Shown: positions 42,703-52,262 of the stretch, in pieces
Numbering within the stretch: the first letter of the stretch is position 1
Layout of the letters: each line of letters opens with the position of its first letter
From: Albidovulum marisflavi
GTDB taxonomy: Bacteria > Pseudomonadota > Alphaproteobacteria > Rhodobacterales > Rhodobacteraceae
Assembly (NCBI RefSeq): GCF_025751435.1
Contig: NZ_JAOWKY010000001.1
Coordinates: 310,001 to 374,000, forward strand
Length of the DNA stretch: 64,000 nucleotides
Reading direction: 5' to 3'
Notes under the pieces: model-generated
Told to the model about the DNA's origin: nothing
The model's input: only the letters and a program-made list of their open reading frames with translations
The model's database searches: none
Position numbers and translations under genes: made by a program

Positions 42703-43896
42703 TCAAAAGTCCATCCTTTTCACCTCTCGGTTGAACCTTTCTCGCCGCCTCCAGAAGCGGAAGATGGGATCCGATCTGTCGGATCTGCCGAACAGGCCGC
42801 CCCGCTGTTCCCAATGCGTCCCGGTGAAACTCAGGCGATGATAAAGCGTCGTCGGGCTGAAGAGAACGACCACCGCCGTCGAGGACCCTTCGCAAGCCTT
42901 TTTCCGAAGGTGCCGCGCCTGCCAGGGCCAGCCGCAGAGGTAGCCGATCTGTCCCCCGATCGGGGGGATGCGGTGAAAGTCGGGCGGAGCGTCGGGAAGG
43001 GGGCAAAGGGCGCCGAATTGCCGGGTCATCCCTTCCTCGATCCCGTTTTCAAGCGAGTGCAGCAGGCGCGCCGCTTCGGCGCTGCCCAGCCTGCCCGCCC
43101 TGGAAAGCCTGCCAAGCCGCAGGGCTTGCTCTGACCGCAGGGCGTCCAGCGCAGCTGCATGATCGGCGGCAGGCGCATGCTTGCGAAGAAACACGGCCTG
43201 GCTCGCCCCGATCTCGGTCAGGTCGGTCGGCGTGCGGTCCTGCCTGCGGCGCGCACTGGCCGCAAAGGCATGGTGCACACGGGCGCGCGGCACGATGGCG
43301 GTGTTGAGCTGCCGTTCGGCCAGACGCATGTTGACGTCCGTTTCGTCCAGGAAGAAGCGGAAGGCCGGATCGAAGCCGCCCAGTTGGGCCAGCACGCTGC
43401 GGCGGAAGGCGCAGTTCGTCCCCTCGGTGCGGATCGCCCGGCCCGGGGCGCCCGCCAGGACCGTCGGCCGGTCAGGATCGACCGCGATCGCGGTGGCGCG
43501 TCCCTGCCGGTCGGCGATCGAGGCCTGCCACTGAAACGATATCCCGTTGCGTCCGATGACGAAGCCGCCGGCCGCGGCGACCTCGGGGTCGGCGAAGGGT
43601 TCGGTCAGGCGGCTGAGCCAGCGGGGTTCCGCGGCCGAGTCGTCGTCGATGAAGGCAACGATCGTGCCCGCCGACTGTGCGAGCCCTGCGTTGCGCGCGG
43701 CCGAGATGTTGGGCTCGTCGAACAGGACGACCTTGGCCCCGGGCACCGTGACAAAGCCTGCGGAAGCCGGGTCGGTCACCACCACAAGCTCGAAGTTCGG
43801 ATGATCCTGCCCGCGGATCGCAGCCAGGCAAAGCGCAAGCTCGGCGGGCCGGTGGCGGGAGACGACGATGACGCTGACGGGCGCGGGGCCCGTCAT
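42703..43896 (-). CDS. Glycosyltransferase family 2 protein
   Basis: 397-residue GT-A inverting glycosyltransferase. Start VSVIVVSRHRPAELALCLAA, nucleotide binding LVVVTDP, the acidic motif FIDDDSAAEPRWL and a C-terminal FFLDETDVNMRLAERQ are characteristic. The last 140 residues are Arg-rich and without a recognised domain. The ATG at 43896 overlaps the kdsB stop (ATGA), so it is translated with kdsB; a longer frame to 43995 lies wholly inside kdsB. Acceptor unknown; proximity to kdsB hints at a Kdo-containing glycan (inference). Confidence 0.85.
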   Translation of the reverse strand: MTGPAPVSVIVVSRHRPAELALCLAAIRGQDHPNFELVVVTDPASAGFVTVPGAKVVLFDEPNISAARNAGLAQSAGTIVAFIDDDSAAEPRWLSRLTEPFADPEVAAAGGFVIGRNGISFQWQASIADRQGRATAIAVDPDRPTVLAGAPGRAIRTEGTNCAFRRSVLAQLGGFDPAFRFFLDETDVNMRLAERQLNTAIVPRARVHHAFAASARRRQDRTPTDLTEIGASQAVFLRKHAPAADHAAALDALRSEQALRLGRLSRAGRLGSAEAARLLHSLENGIEEGMTRQFGALCPLPDAPPDFHRIPPIGGQIGYLCGWPWQARHLRKKACEGSSTAVVVLFSPTTLYHRLSFTGTHWEQRGGLFGRSDRSDPIFRFWRRRERFNREVKRMDF

Positions 43897-44693
43897 GCCA
43901 TTCCCATCTCGGCCATCATCGCCTCGATGCGCGGAACGTCCTCGGGATTGTTCAGTTCCCAGAACTGACGGCCTTTCGCCTCGACCTCGACGCACAGGAT
44001 GCGCCGGCCACGTTCCAGGAAGCGCAGTTGTTCCAGCCCTTCAAGGGTTTCAAGCGTGCCGGGCTCCCATCCGGGATAGGCCGCCAGCGCCGCCGGACGG
44101 TAGGCGTAAACCCCGACATGGTGGAAGACCGGGGTCGGCTCGTCGTCGTCGTAACGGCGGGTGGTATAGGGGATCACTTCCTTGGAAAAATAAAGCCCCT
44201 GTCGGTCGTGGCCAAAGACGGCGGTGGTTCCGCCAACCCGGCCCGCGCGGCGGTCCTCGAGAAAGCCGTTCAATGCGCGCCCGTCGCAGCGCAGGACGGG
44301 GGTAGCGACTTCGGATGCGGGGTCGGCGCGAAGCCCGGCCACCAGGTCCTCGACGAACCAGTGCGGGGTCAGCGGTGCATCGCCCTGAAGGTTGACGACG
44401 ATGTCGAAGCCGCTGCCCAGGACCGCGTGCGCCTCGGCGCAGCGCTCGGTGCCGTTGCGGCAGTCGGACGACGTCATCACCACCTCGGCGCCGAAGCGTT
44501 CGGCCTCGGCCCGGATGCGGTCGTCGTCGGTTGCCACCACAACGCGGTCGACGCCCTTGACGGCCATAGCCGCCTCCCAGCTGCGCTGCACCAGCGTGCG
44601 CGACACGCCGTCGGCCCCGCGCAGGGGAACCAGTGGCTTGCCCGGATAGCGGGACGAGGCATAGCGGGCGGGGATCGCGACAAGCACGCTCAT
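43893..44693 (-). CDS. kdsB: CMP-Kdo synthetase (3-deoxy-manno-octulosonate cytidylyltransferase)
   Basis: Activates Kdo with CTP for LPS core or capsule. The 266-residue protein starts VLVAIPARYASSRYPGKPL, the CTP-binding signature, followed by VVVATDDDRI, SSDCRNGTERCAEA and VVNLQGDAPL. The ATG at 44693 overlaps the cysQ stop by 4 bp. Operon order on the minus strand is cysQ-kdsB-GT2. With kdsD at 30793 the window holds two steps of Kdo metabolism. Confidence 0.95.
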   Translation of the reverse strand: MSVLVAIPARYASSRYPGKPLVPLRGADGVSRTLVQRSWEAAMAVKGVDRVVVATDDDRIRAEAERFGAEVVMTSSDCRNGTERCAEAHAVLGSGFDIVVNLQGDAPLTPHWFVEDLVAGLRADPASEVATPVLRCDGRALNGFLEDRRAGRVGGTTAVFGHDRQGLYFSKEVIPYTTRRYDDDEPTPVFHHVGVYAYRPAALAAYPGWEPGTLETLEGLEQLRFLERGRRILCVEVEAKGRQFWELNNPEDVPRIEAMMAEMGMA

Positions 44694-45487
44694 GGTGTCA
44701 CCAGCAGAACGCCAGGCGCATAGGCGATGAAGAACGGATTTTCGAAGCCGGGTTTGCCATAGGTGAAGGGAGCGTGATCCTCGAAACGGACCATGCAGCC
44801 GCCCGCGCCGCGCAGGACGGCGTCGCCTGCGGCGGTGTCCCATTCCATCGTGCGTCCGAGCCGGGGATAGAAATCGGCCTCGCCGGTCGCGACAAGGCAG
44901 AATTTCAAGGATGAGCCGGCGCTGGTCATGTCGCGGACCGCATAACGGGCGATGTAGTCGTCCGTCGCCTGGTCGCGGTGCGACTTCGATGCCACCACCA
45001 TGAGACCGCGATTGTCGGGAACCGATACGGTGATCGGAACCTGCTCGCCCGGCTGGTCCTTTTCGAACGGGCCCTTTTCCTCGACCGCCCGGCCGTCACC
45101 GAGCGTATAGAACAGGCGTCCCTTCGCCGGCGCGTAGACGACACCGCGCAGGGGAACGCCGTCCTGGACGAAGGCGATGTTGACGGTGAAATCGCCGCGG
45201 CGCTGAACGAATTCCTTGGTGCCGTCCAGCGGATCGACGATCAGGAAGGTCCCGACGGACTGGCCGTGCGTGTCAGACTGTTCCTCGGTCACCAAGGGGA
45301 TCTGAGGGAATGCCTCGGCCAGGCCTTCGGCGATCAGCGCGTCGGCGGCCTCGTCCGCGGCGGTCACCGGGCTTGAGTCCGATTTGGCGCGGACCTCGAA
45401 ATCCGGTGCGCTGTAGATCTCCATGATGCGGTCTCCGGCCTCAAGCGCGAGCCGGCGCATCACATCGGTCATTCGGTCAAAATCCAA
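44690..45487 (-). CDS. cysQ: 3'(2'),5'-bisphosphate nucleotidase
   Basis: Mg-dependent, Li-sensitive phosphatase of the inositol monophosphatase superfamily that converts PAP to AMP and removes the by-product of PAPS-using enzymes. The 265-residue protein has the metal motifs VTEEQSD, DPLDGTKEF and EWDTAAGDAVLRGAGG. It heads the cysQ-kdsB-GT2 operon in the glycan block that also contains a sulfotransferase, which would generate PAP. The housekeeping alternative, PAP from sulfate assimilation, is equally possible; no cys assimilation gene is in the window. Confidence 0.93.
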   Translation of the reverse strand: MDFDRMTDVMRRLALEAGDRIMEIYSAPDFEVRAKSDSSPVTAADEAADALIAEGLAEAFPQIPLVTEEQSDTHGQSVGTFLIVDPLDGTKEFVQRRGDFTVNIAFVQDGVPLRGVVYAPAKGRLFYTLGDGRAVEEKGPFEKDQPGEQVPITVSVPDNRGLMVVASKSHRDQATDDYIARYAVRDMTSAGSSLKFCLVATGEADFYPRLGRTMEWDTAAGDAVLRGAGGCMVRFEDHAPFTYGKPGFENPFFIAYAPGVLLVTP

Positions 45488-45510
45488 GGTATTCCCTTTC
45501 CGCAGAGCCG

Positions 45511-45539
45511 TTGATCGGGCGGGCCGCTCCTCTTATGCT
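45511..45539 (+). promoter_or_regulatory. Candidate promoter of the ABC permease gene
   Basis: TTGATC (45511-45516) and TATGCT (45534-45539) with a 17-bp spacer lie 68 bp before the permease ATG in the divergent gap between cysQ and the permease. Confidence 0.42.
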
Positions 45540-45606
45540 CGCAGGCTAAGGGAACGGCAAGTTTTGCCTGCTAGGAAGATCCCGCAAATACGGGCGAAAG
45601 AGCAGC

Positions 45607-46425
45607 ATGTTCAGGGTCGAACGAAAAAGGACAGCCCTTTCAGCGGCAGCTTCCCTGCTGTCGGTGACCTATGTGCTGACCGTGCGCAAGATCAAGGGGC
45701 GTCATCAAAACCCGGCTGCCGCCCTGTTTTCGTCGATGTTCCAGGTCATTCTGATGCTGGGCTTCTTCTACCTGATGTCCACCCTTTTCGGCGTGCGGCG
45801 CGCCGGCATCCATGGTGACTTCGTCCTGTTCTTGCTGTCGGGGATCTTCACCTTCATGACCTTCAACAAGGCGTTGGGCGCCGTCAGCAACGCCGAGGGT
45901 CCCGGTTCTGCGATGATGGCGCACGCGCCCATGAACACGGTCGCCTCGATCATCTCGTCGGCGGTCAGCACCCTCTACCTTCAGGTGGCGGCGATCGTGA
46001 TCATCGGGTTCTTCTACCACGTCCTGGTCGGTCCGGTGGACATTGACGATCCGGTGGGCTTTGTCGCCATGGTCCTGTTCAGCTGGGCGTCCGGCAGCGC
46101 GTTGGGGCTGGTTTTTCTGGCGCTGAGCCCATGGGCCCCGAAGACGACCGGTATCCTCAGGACAGTATTCCTGCGCGCCAACATGCTGTTTTCAGGAAAG
46201 ATGTTCATCGCGAACACGATGCCCTACAACCTGCATCACTGGTTCGAGTGGAATCCGCTGTTCCACATCGTCGACCAGGCGCGCGGCTATGCCTTCATCA
46301 ACTACGAACCCCAGACGACGACACTGGCTGTGCCGGCCTACATCACGCTCGCTGCGATCATGATCGGCCTGATGGGCGAATTCTACTCGCGCCGGCACAC
46401 CTCGGAAGGCTGGTGGAACGGCTAG
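45607..46425 (+). CDS. ABC-2 type polysaccharide/polyol-phosphate export permease (KpsM-like)
   Basis: 272-residue membrane protein of the ABC-2 type used for capsule or O-antigen export. It has an amphipathic N-terminus and six hydrophobic segments: MFQVILMLGFFYLMSTLF, FVLFLLSGIFTFMTF, LQVAAIVIIGFFYHVL, FVAMVLFSWASGSALGLVFL, a further one, and YITLAAIMIGLMG near the C-terminus. The loop HWFEWNPLFHIVDQARGYAF is the family's re-entrant element. No KpsT-like ATPase gene is adjacent, so the ATPase partner must be encoded elsewhere. It is convergent with alkB, with 2 bp between the stops. Confidence 0.85.
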   Translation: MFRVERKRTALSAAASLLSVTYVLTVRKIKGRHQNPAAALFSSMFQVILMLGFFYLMSTLFGVRRAGIHGDFVLFLLSGIFTFMTFNKALGAVSNAEGPGSAMMAHAPMNTVASIISSAVSTLYLQVAAIVIIGFFYHVLVGPVDIDDPVGFVAMVLFSWASGSALGLVFLALSPWAPKTTGILRTVFLRANMLFSGKMFIANTMPYNLHHWFEWNPLFHIVDQARGYAFINYEPQTTTLAVPAYITLAAIMIGLMGEFYSRRHTSEGWWNG

Positions 46426-46427
46426 GG

Positions 46428-47087
46428 TCAATCGACCACGCGGAGGGTAAGATTGATGCGCCCGCCATTGGGCAGCAGCGATGACGTGCCGGGATAGGTC
46501 CGGTCGATCCCGTGGAAGGCAAGGCGGGCCGCGCCCGACAGAAGCAGCACGTCGCCCGAGCGCAGTCGAAGGCTTTCCGTCGGCCCGCCGCGCGTCGTGG
46601 CGCCGATGCGGAAAAGGGCATCATCGCCAAGCGAGATCGACAGGACCGGCCAGGAAAAATCCGCCTCGTCCCTGTCCTGGTGCAGCCCCATCCGCGCGGC
46701 GCCGTCGTAGAAATTGATCAGGCAGCAATCCGGCTGCCGTGTGCCGCCGACCAGCAGACGCCATACCGACAGCACGCTCTCCGGGATGGGGGGCCATGGC
46801 TGACCCGACGGGTGCGCACGTTCGTAGCGGTAACCACGCTGGTCGGAATACCAGCCGTAGCGCCCTGTCGAAGTCATTCGGACGCTCATTGGCTTTCCGA
46901 AGCGCGTCCGGGGCGAGAAGAGCGGGGCGCGGGCGACGACCGTGCGCAGGTCGGCGACCATCGCGGCCTGTTCCCGATCGTCCAGAAGCGCGGCGAAGTA
47001 CTCTGCCGCGCCGGGCATGCCCGAAGGCTCCGGGCGTTCGGCGCGATCCGGGGCGATCGGCCGGTTTTCGACGTGATCTTCCATCAT
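46428..47087 (-). CDS. alkB: Alpha-ketoglutarate-dependent DNA repair dioxygenase AlkB
   Basis: 219-residue Fe(II)/2-oxoglutarate dioxygenase that removes methyl groups from 1-meA and 3-meC in DNA or RNA. The metal ligands His136 and Asp138 ([11 protein letters not shown]) and His192 (FHGIDR) are intact; Arg210 and Arg216 (RINLTLR) bind 2-oxoglutarate and substrate. The nucleotide-recognition lid includes [15 protein letters not shown]. It is divergent from dnaK, so the two share a 155-bp regulatory gap. No ada gene is nearby. Confidence 0.93.
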   Translation of the reverse strand: MMEDHVENRPIAPDRAERPEPSGMPGAAEYFAALLDDREQAAMVADLRTVVARAPLFSPRTRFGKPMSVRMTSTGRYGWYSDQRGYRYERAHPSGQPWPPIPESVLSVWRLLVGGTRQPDCCLINFYDGAARMGLHQDRDEADFSWPVLSISLGDDALFRIGATTRGGPTESLRLRSGDVLLLSGAARLAFHGIDRTYPGTSSLLPNGGRINLTLRVVD

Positions 47088-47106
47088 ATTGTCGCCTTTT
47101 CCGCGC

Positions 47107-47135
47107 TTGCAGGCCGTATTTCCCCTTCTTATATA
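47107..47135 (+). promoter_or_regulatory. dnaK promoter (heat-shock or housekeeping type)
   Basis: TTGCAG (47107-47112), a 17-bp spacer and TATATA (47130-47135) lie about 107 bp before the dnaK ATG. CTTG plus CTTATAT also fits the alphaproteobacterial RpoH pattern, expected for dnaK. The rimP promoter at 63531-63559 has the same -35 hexamer and spacing. Confidence 0.5.
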
Positions 47136-47242
47136 CGCCGGGAAGCCATCGGGCGATGCCCGGCGGCCGCAACCTGGGATCGGGGACGGGAAGCCGCAAT
47201 CGGGTCCTGTTCCCTCAATATCGCCGAAGGAAAGGTAAAGAC

Positions 47243-49156
<1,914 letters not shown>

Positions 49157-49172
49157 TGCGACCTTAGATCGG

Positions 49173-49200
49173 GGCCGGCTTGGATCTGTCCAGGCCGGCC
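49173..49200 (+). promoter_or_regulatory. Intercistronic stem-loop between dnaK and dnaJ
   Basis: A 12-bp stem (49173-49184 with 49189-49200, one G-U pair as RNA) with a 4-base TCTG loop sits 16 bp after the dnaK stop and 25 bp before the dnaJ ATG. It is followed by TGCGCCTTT, not a proper T-run, so partial termination, 3'-end protection or RNA processing is more likely than full termination. Confidence 0.55.
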
Positions 49201-49225
49201 TGCGCCTTTCCCAAGGGGATGCAGT

Positions 49226-50371
49226 ATGGCGAAGCGCGACTACTATGAGCTTTTGGGCGTCAGCCGCGGCGCCTCTGCGGATGAAATCAAGAAGGCCTAT
49301 CGCACCAAGGCGAAAGAGCTCCATCCCGACCGGAACAAGGACAATCCACAGGCCGAGTCCGACTTCAAGGACGTGAACGAGGCCTACGACATCTTGAAGG
49401 ATGAAACCCGCAAGGCGGCCTACGATCGCTACGGCCATGCGGCCTTTGATGGCGGCATGGGCGGCGGGCCGCGTGGCGGGCACGGGCGCCAGGGCGACTT
49501 TTCCACCGCGTTCTCGGATGTCTTCGAGGACTTGTTCGGCGACTTCATGGGTGGCCGTGGCGGCGCTGGCCCGCGCAGCCGGGCCCAACGCGGATCGGAC
49601 CTGCGCTACAACCTTCGCGTAACGCTGGAAGAGGCATACTCCGGGGTTCAGAAAACCATCAATGTCCCGACCTCGGTGGCCTGCGGAACCTGCAACGGAA
49701 CCGGCGCGGAGGGCGGATCGGAGCCGCAGACCTGTCCGACCTGTTCCGGCATGGGCAAGGTGCGCGCCCAGCAGGGCTTCTTCACCGTCGAGCGGACGTG
49801 CCCGACCTGCGCGGGCGTCGGCCAGATCGTCAAGAATCCCTGCCGCAACTGTCAGGGTTCGGGCCGCGTGGAAAAGGAACGCCAGCTTTCGGTGAACATC
49901 CCGGCCGGTGTCGAGACCGGCACCCGGATCCGCCTGGCCGGAGAGGGCGAGGCCGGAATGCGCGGCGGACCTTCGGGCGACCTCTACATCTTCATCGAGG
50001 TGCGCGAACACGCGCTGTTCCAGCGCGACGGCACGACCCTTTACTGCCGTATCCCGGTCTCCATCGCCACCGCCGCCCTTGGCGGCGAGGTCGAGGTGCC
50101 CACGATCGACGGCGGACGCAGCCGGGTCCGCATTCCAGAGGGCGCACAAACGGGCAAGCAGATGCGGCTTCGCAACAAGGGCATGCCCGCGCTGCGTGGC
50201 GGCGGCAACGGCGACATGCTGATCGAGTTGGCGGTCGAAACGCCGGTCAACTTGACCGCGCGCCAGAAAGAGATCCTGCGGGAGTTCGACAAGCTTGCCG
50301 AGAACAACAACCCGGAAAGCTCAAGCTTTTTCTCAAAGGTGCGCAGTTTCTGGGACGGCATGAAGGGCTGA
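49226..50371 (+). CDS. dnaJ: Co-chaperone DnaJ (Hsp40 type I)
   Basis: 381-residue type I J-protein that delivers clients to DnaK and stimulates its ATPase. The N-terminal J domain has HPD at residues 33-35 ([10 protein letters not shown]), then a Gly-rich linker ([15 protein letters not shown]). Four CxxCxGxG zinc repeats follow ([32 protein letters not shown]), then the two C-terminal beta domains. An AAGGGG site precedes the ATG. It is co-transcribed with dnaK. Confidence 0.98.
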   Translation: MAKRDYYELLGVSRGASADEIKKAYRTKAKELHPDRNKDNPQAESDFKDVNEAYDILKDETRKAAYDRYGHAAFDGGMGGGPRGGHGRQGDFSTAFSDVFEDLFGDFMGGRGGAGPRSRAQRGSDLRYNLRVTLEEAYSGVQKTINVPTSVACGTCNGTGAEGGSEPQTCPTCSGMGKVRAQQGFFTVERTCPTCAGVGQIVKNPCRNCQGSGRVEKERQLSVNIPAGVETGTRIRLAGEGEAGMRGGPSGDLYIFIEVREHALFQRDGTTLYCRIPVSIATAALGGEVEVPTIDGGRSRVRIPEGAQTGKQMRLRNKGMPALRGGGNGDMLIELAVETPVNLTARQKEILREFDKLAENNNPESSSFFSKVRSFWDGMKG

Positions 50372-50428
50372 CCGCCTCACGTTCCCGCGTTAACCTTTCC
50401 TTCACGATGAGGCGCGAGGGTGTGGGCC

Positions 50429-51187
50429 ATGAACCCGCCCCGCGCCTTTGACGAAGCCCCCTCCCTCTTCGACACTGACGAGGCACCGGAAGTCGCGCTC
50501 GCGGCAGGACGGTTGCCGACATACATCCGCGACCACCGAAAACGATTGCGCGAACGCTTCCTGCAGGGCGGCGCGGCCGCGATGCCGGATTACGAACTGT
50601 TGGAGCTTCTGCTGTTTCGCGCCATTCCAAGACAGGACGTGAAACCTCTGGCCCGGCGTCTGATCGACCGGTTCGGCGACTTCAACCGTGTCCTGACAGC
50701 GTCGCATGACCGTCTTTCGGAGGTCGATGGCGTGGGCGATGCCGTCATCACCGAACTGAAGATCGTCGAGGCCTGCGCGCAGCGCCTGGCGCGGACGCGC
50801 GTGATGAACCGGTCGGTGCTGTCGTCATGGGACGCCCTTCTGGACTACTGCCATACCGCCATGTCGCACCGCGAAACCGAACAGTTCCGCATCCTTTTCC
50901 TTGATCGCAAGAATGTGCTGATCGCGGACGAGGAACAGGCCCGCGGCACTGTCGACCATGTTCCGGTCTACCCGCGCGAGGTCGTGAAGAGGGCGCTGGA
51001 GCTGAATGCCTCGGCCCTCATCCTTGTTCACAACCACCCTTCCGGCGATCCGACGCCGTCAGAGCAGGACATCCTGTTGACCAATCAGATCCAGAACGCC
51101 CTGAAGGTCATGGGGATCGCGCTGCATGATCATCTGATCATCGGAAAATCGCGCGAGACAAGCTTTCGCGCGTCGGGCTTCCTCTAG
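50429..51187 (+). CDS. radC: RadC family JAB/MPN-domain protein
   Basis: 252-residue RadC-like protein. A helix-hairpin-helix part ([17 protein letters not shown]) precedes a JAMM domain with [17 protein letters not shown], which holds the metal-binding His-x-His and Asp. Despite the name, a repair role for RadC is disputed; the molecular function is unknown. The ATG at 50429 is preferred, with GAGGG 8 bases upstream; GTG 50420 is an alternative. A TTAACC-containing element at 50390 lies upstream. Its stop directly abuts the stop of the convergent 293-residue gene. Confidence 0.92.
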   Translation: MNPPRAFDEAPSLFDTDEAPEVALAAGRLPTYIRDHRKRLRERFLQGGAAAMPDYELLELLLFRAIPRQDVKPLARRLIDRFGDFNRVLTASHDRLSEVDGVGDAVITELKIVEACAQRLARTRVMNRSVLSSWDALLDYCHTAMSHRETEQFRILFLDRKNVLIADEEQARGTVDHVPVYPREVVKRALELNASALILVHNHPSGDPTPSEQDILLTNQIQNALKVMGIALHDHLIIGKSRETSFRASGFL

Positions 51188-52069
51188 TCACCGCACCACG
51201 CTGGGCCGTACGAGGCGGTCCACGTTCAGCACCACCTGCGTGCCCGACAGTTCGCAGCCCGGCATTGAGACAGTGATCTGCCGCGCACCGTCTCTCGAAG
51301 CTCCGGAAAGAACCGTACCTGAAAGGGGTTTCCCGCACAGATCCGCCGTCACCGTGGCAGCCAGATGACCCGAACGCCTGGCATCCAGCGACACAAGTTC
51401 CACCGCCGCGCCCGCCGCGCTGGTCAGGACTTTCCGAAAGGCCACGTCTTGTGGTTGGTTCTGCCATGCCGCGGGGACCGACCAGAGGATCGTGGTGCGA
51501 CGCTCGTCGAAATCGGGAACCGTCTTCAGGCGGATCACCCGAGAGCCGTCGGCAAAGTTGGCCTCGATCCGCGTCTGCGAGGCGAGGGCAGGCACATCGA
51601 TCGATGCACGGCCAAGCGTGTCGGTTGCCAGCCGAAAGACCACGGCCCCGTAGGATACGTCCACGGGCGTGCCCGGCAGGCAGGGCGCTTCGAACGCGAT
51701 GTGCAGGATACCATCCGGGGCAGGGCTCAAGGTCAGGTCGGGCCGACGACAGGCAATGCCGTAGGCGCTGAAATCCCACGCCGCAGCGGATGGTGCCGCC
51801 GGGGCCGATGCGGCGACTTCGGGCAGGCGGTGGGCAAATGTCACTTCGGAGATTAGCGCCGTCACCTGGCCGTCGGGAAAATCCGGGGGATATCGCACGG
51901 CCCCCGCAAGGTCGGGCCCGCCTGTTTTTGCCAGACCGGGCATTGCAGTGACGTCGGCGCCCGCTGCAGCCCGTTGGGCCATCGCGGCGTCGTTCTGAAC
52001 CCAGAATCCGATGGCAAATGCCGCCAACAACGTCGTTGTCGCCACGACAGCGTTGCGATTGAGACGCAT
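51188..52069 (-). CDS. Membrane-anchored or secreted protein of unknown function downstream of secA
   Basis: 293-residue protein with an N-terminal hydrophobic segment (residues 8-24, VVATTTLLAAFAIGFW), either signal peptide or anchor, followed by an Ala-rich linker. The remainder looks beta-rich, with two Ig-like repeats: CLPGTPVDVSYGAVVFRLA and LCGKPLSGTVLSGASRDG. I do not recognise the family. Start 52069 is chosen because GGAGGT lies 4 bases before it; the open frame extends to 52492 but overlaps secA, and that part is Arg/Pro-rich shadow. It lies 193 bp after secA on the same strand and abuts radC. Confidence 0.7.
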   Translation of the reverse strand: MRLNRNAVVATTTLLAAFAIGFWVQNDAAMAQRAAAGADVTAMPGLAKTGGPDLAGAVRYPPDFPDGQVTALISEVTFAHRLPEVAASAPAAPSAAAWDFSAYGIACRRPDLTLSPAPDGILHIAFEAPCLPGTPVDVSYGAVVFRLATDTLGRASIDVPALASQTRIEANFADGSRVIRLKTVPDFDERRTTILWSVPAAWQNQPQDVAFRKVLTSAAGAAVELVSLDARRSGHLAATVTADLCGKPLSGTVLSGASRDGARQITVSMPGCELSGTQVVLNVDRLVRPSVVR

Positions 52070-52262
52070 CTCGACCTCCATGACCGCGAGGGCAAGGCTA
52101 TTGCGCGATTTGGGCGGGCGCGTGGCGCGATTGGGGCGAACCGATAGCGCCTGAGCGTGGTCGGATGCGGTTCCAGACGACCGGTCGTGCGGCATCGGAG
52201 CCGCACGACACGCAGTCTGCGCCAAGCCCGGCGATGTTACGGCGGACGCGCTGCGCTCTAGC

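Noticed and set aside
42614-43006. 130-codon frame extending beyond the GT2 stop toward galU
   Set aside because: Overlaps the GT2 gene in another frame. Considered as a possible frameshifted GT2 tail, but GT2 ends normally and this frame has no motif continuing it.
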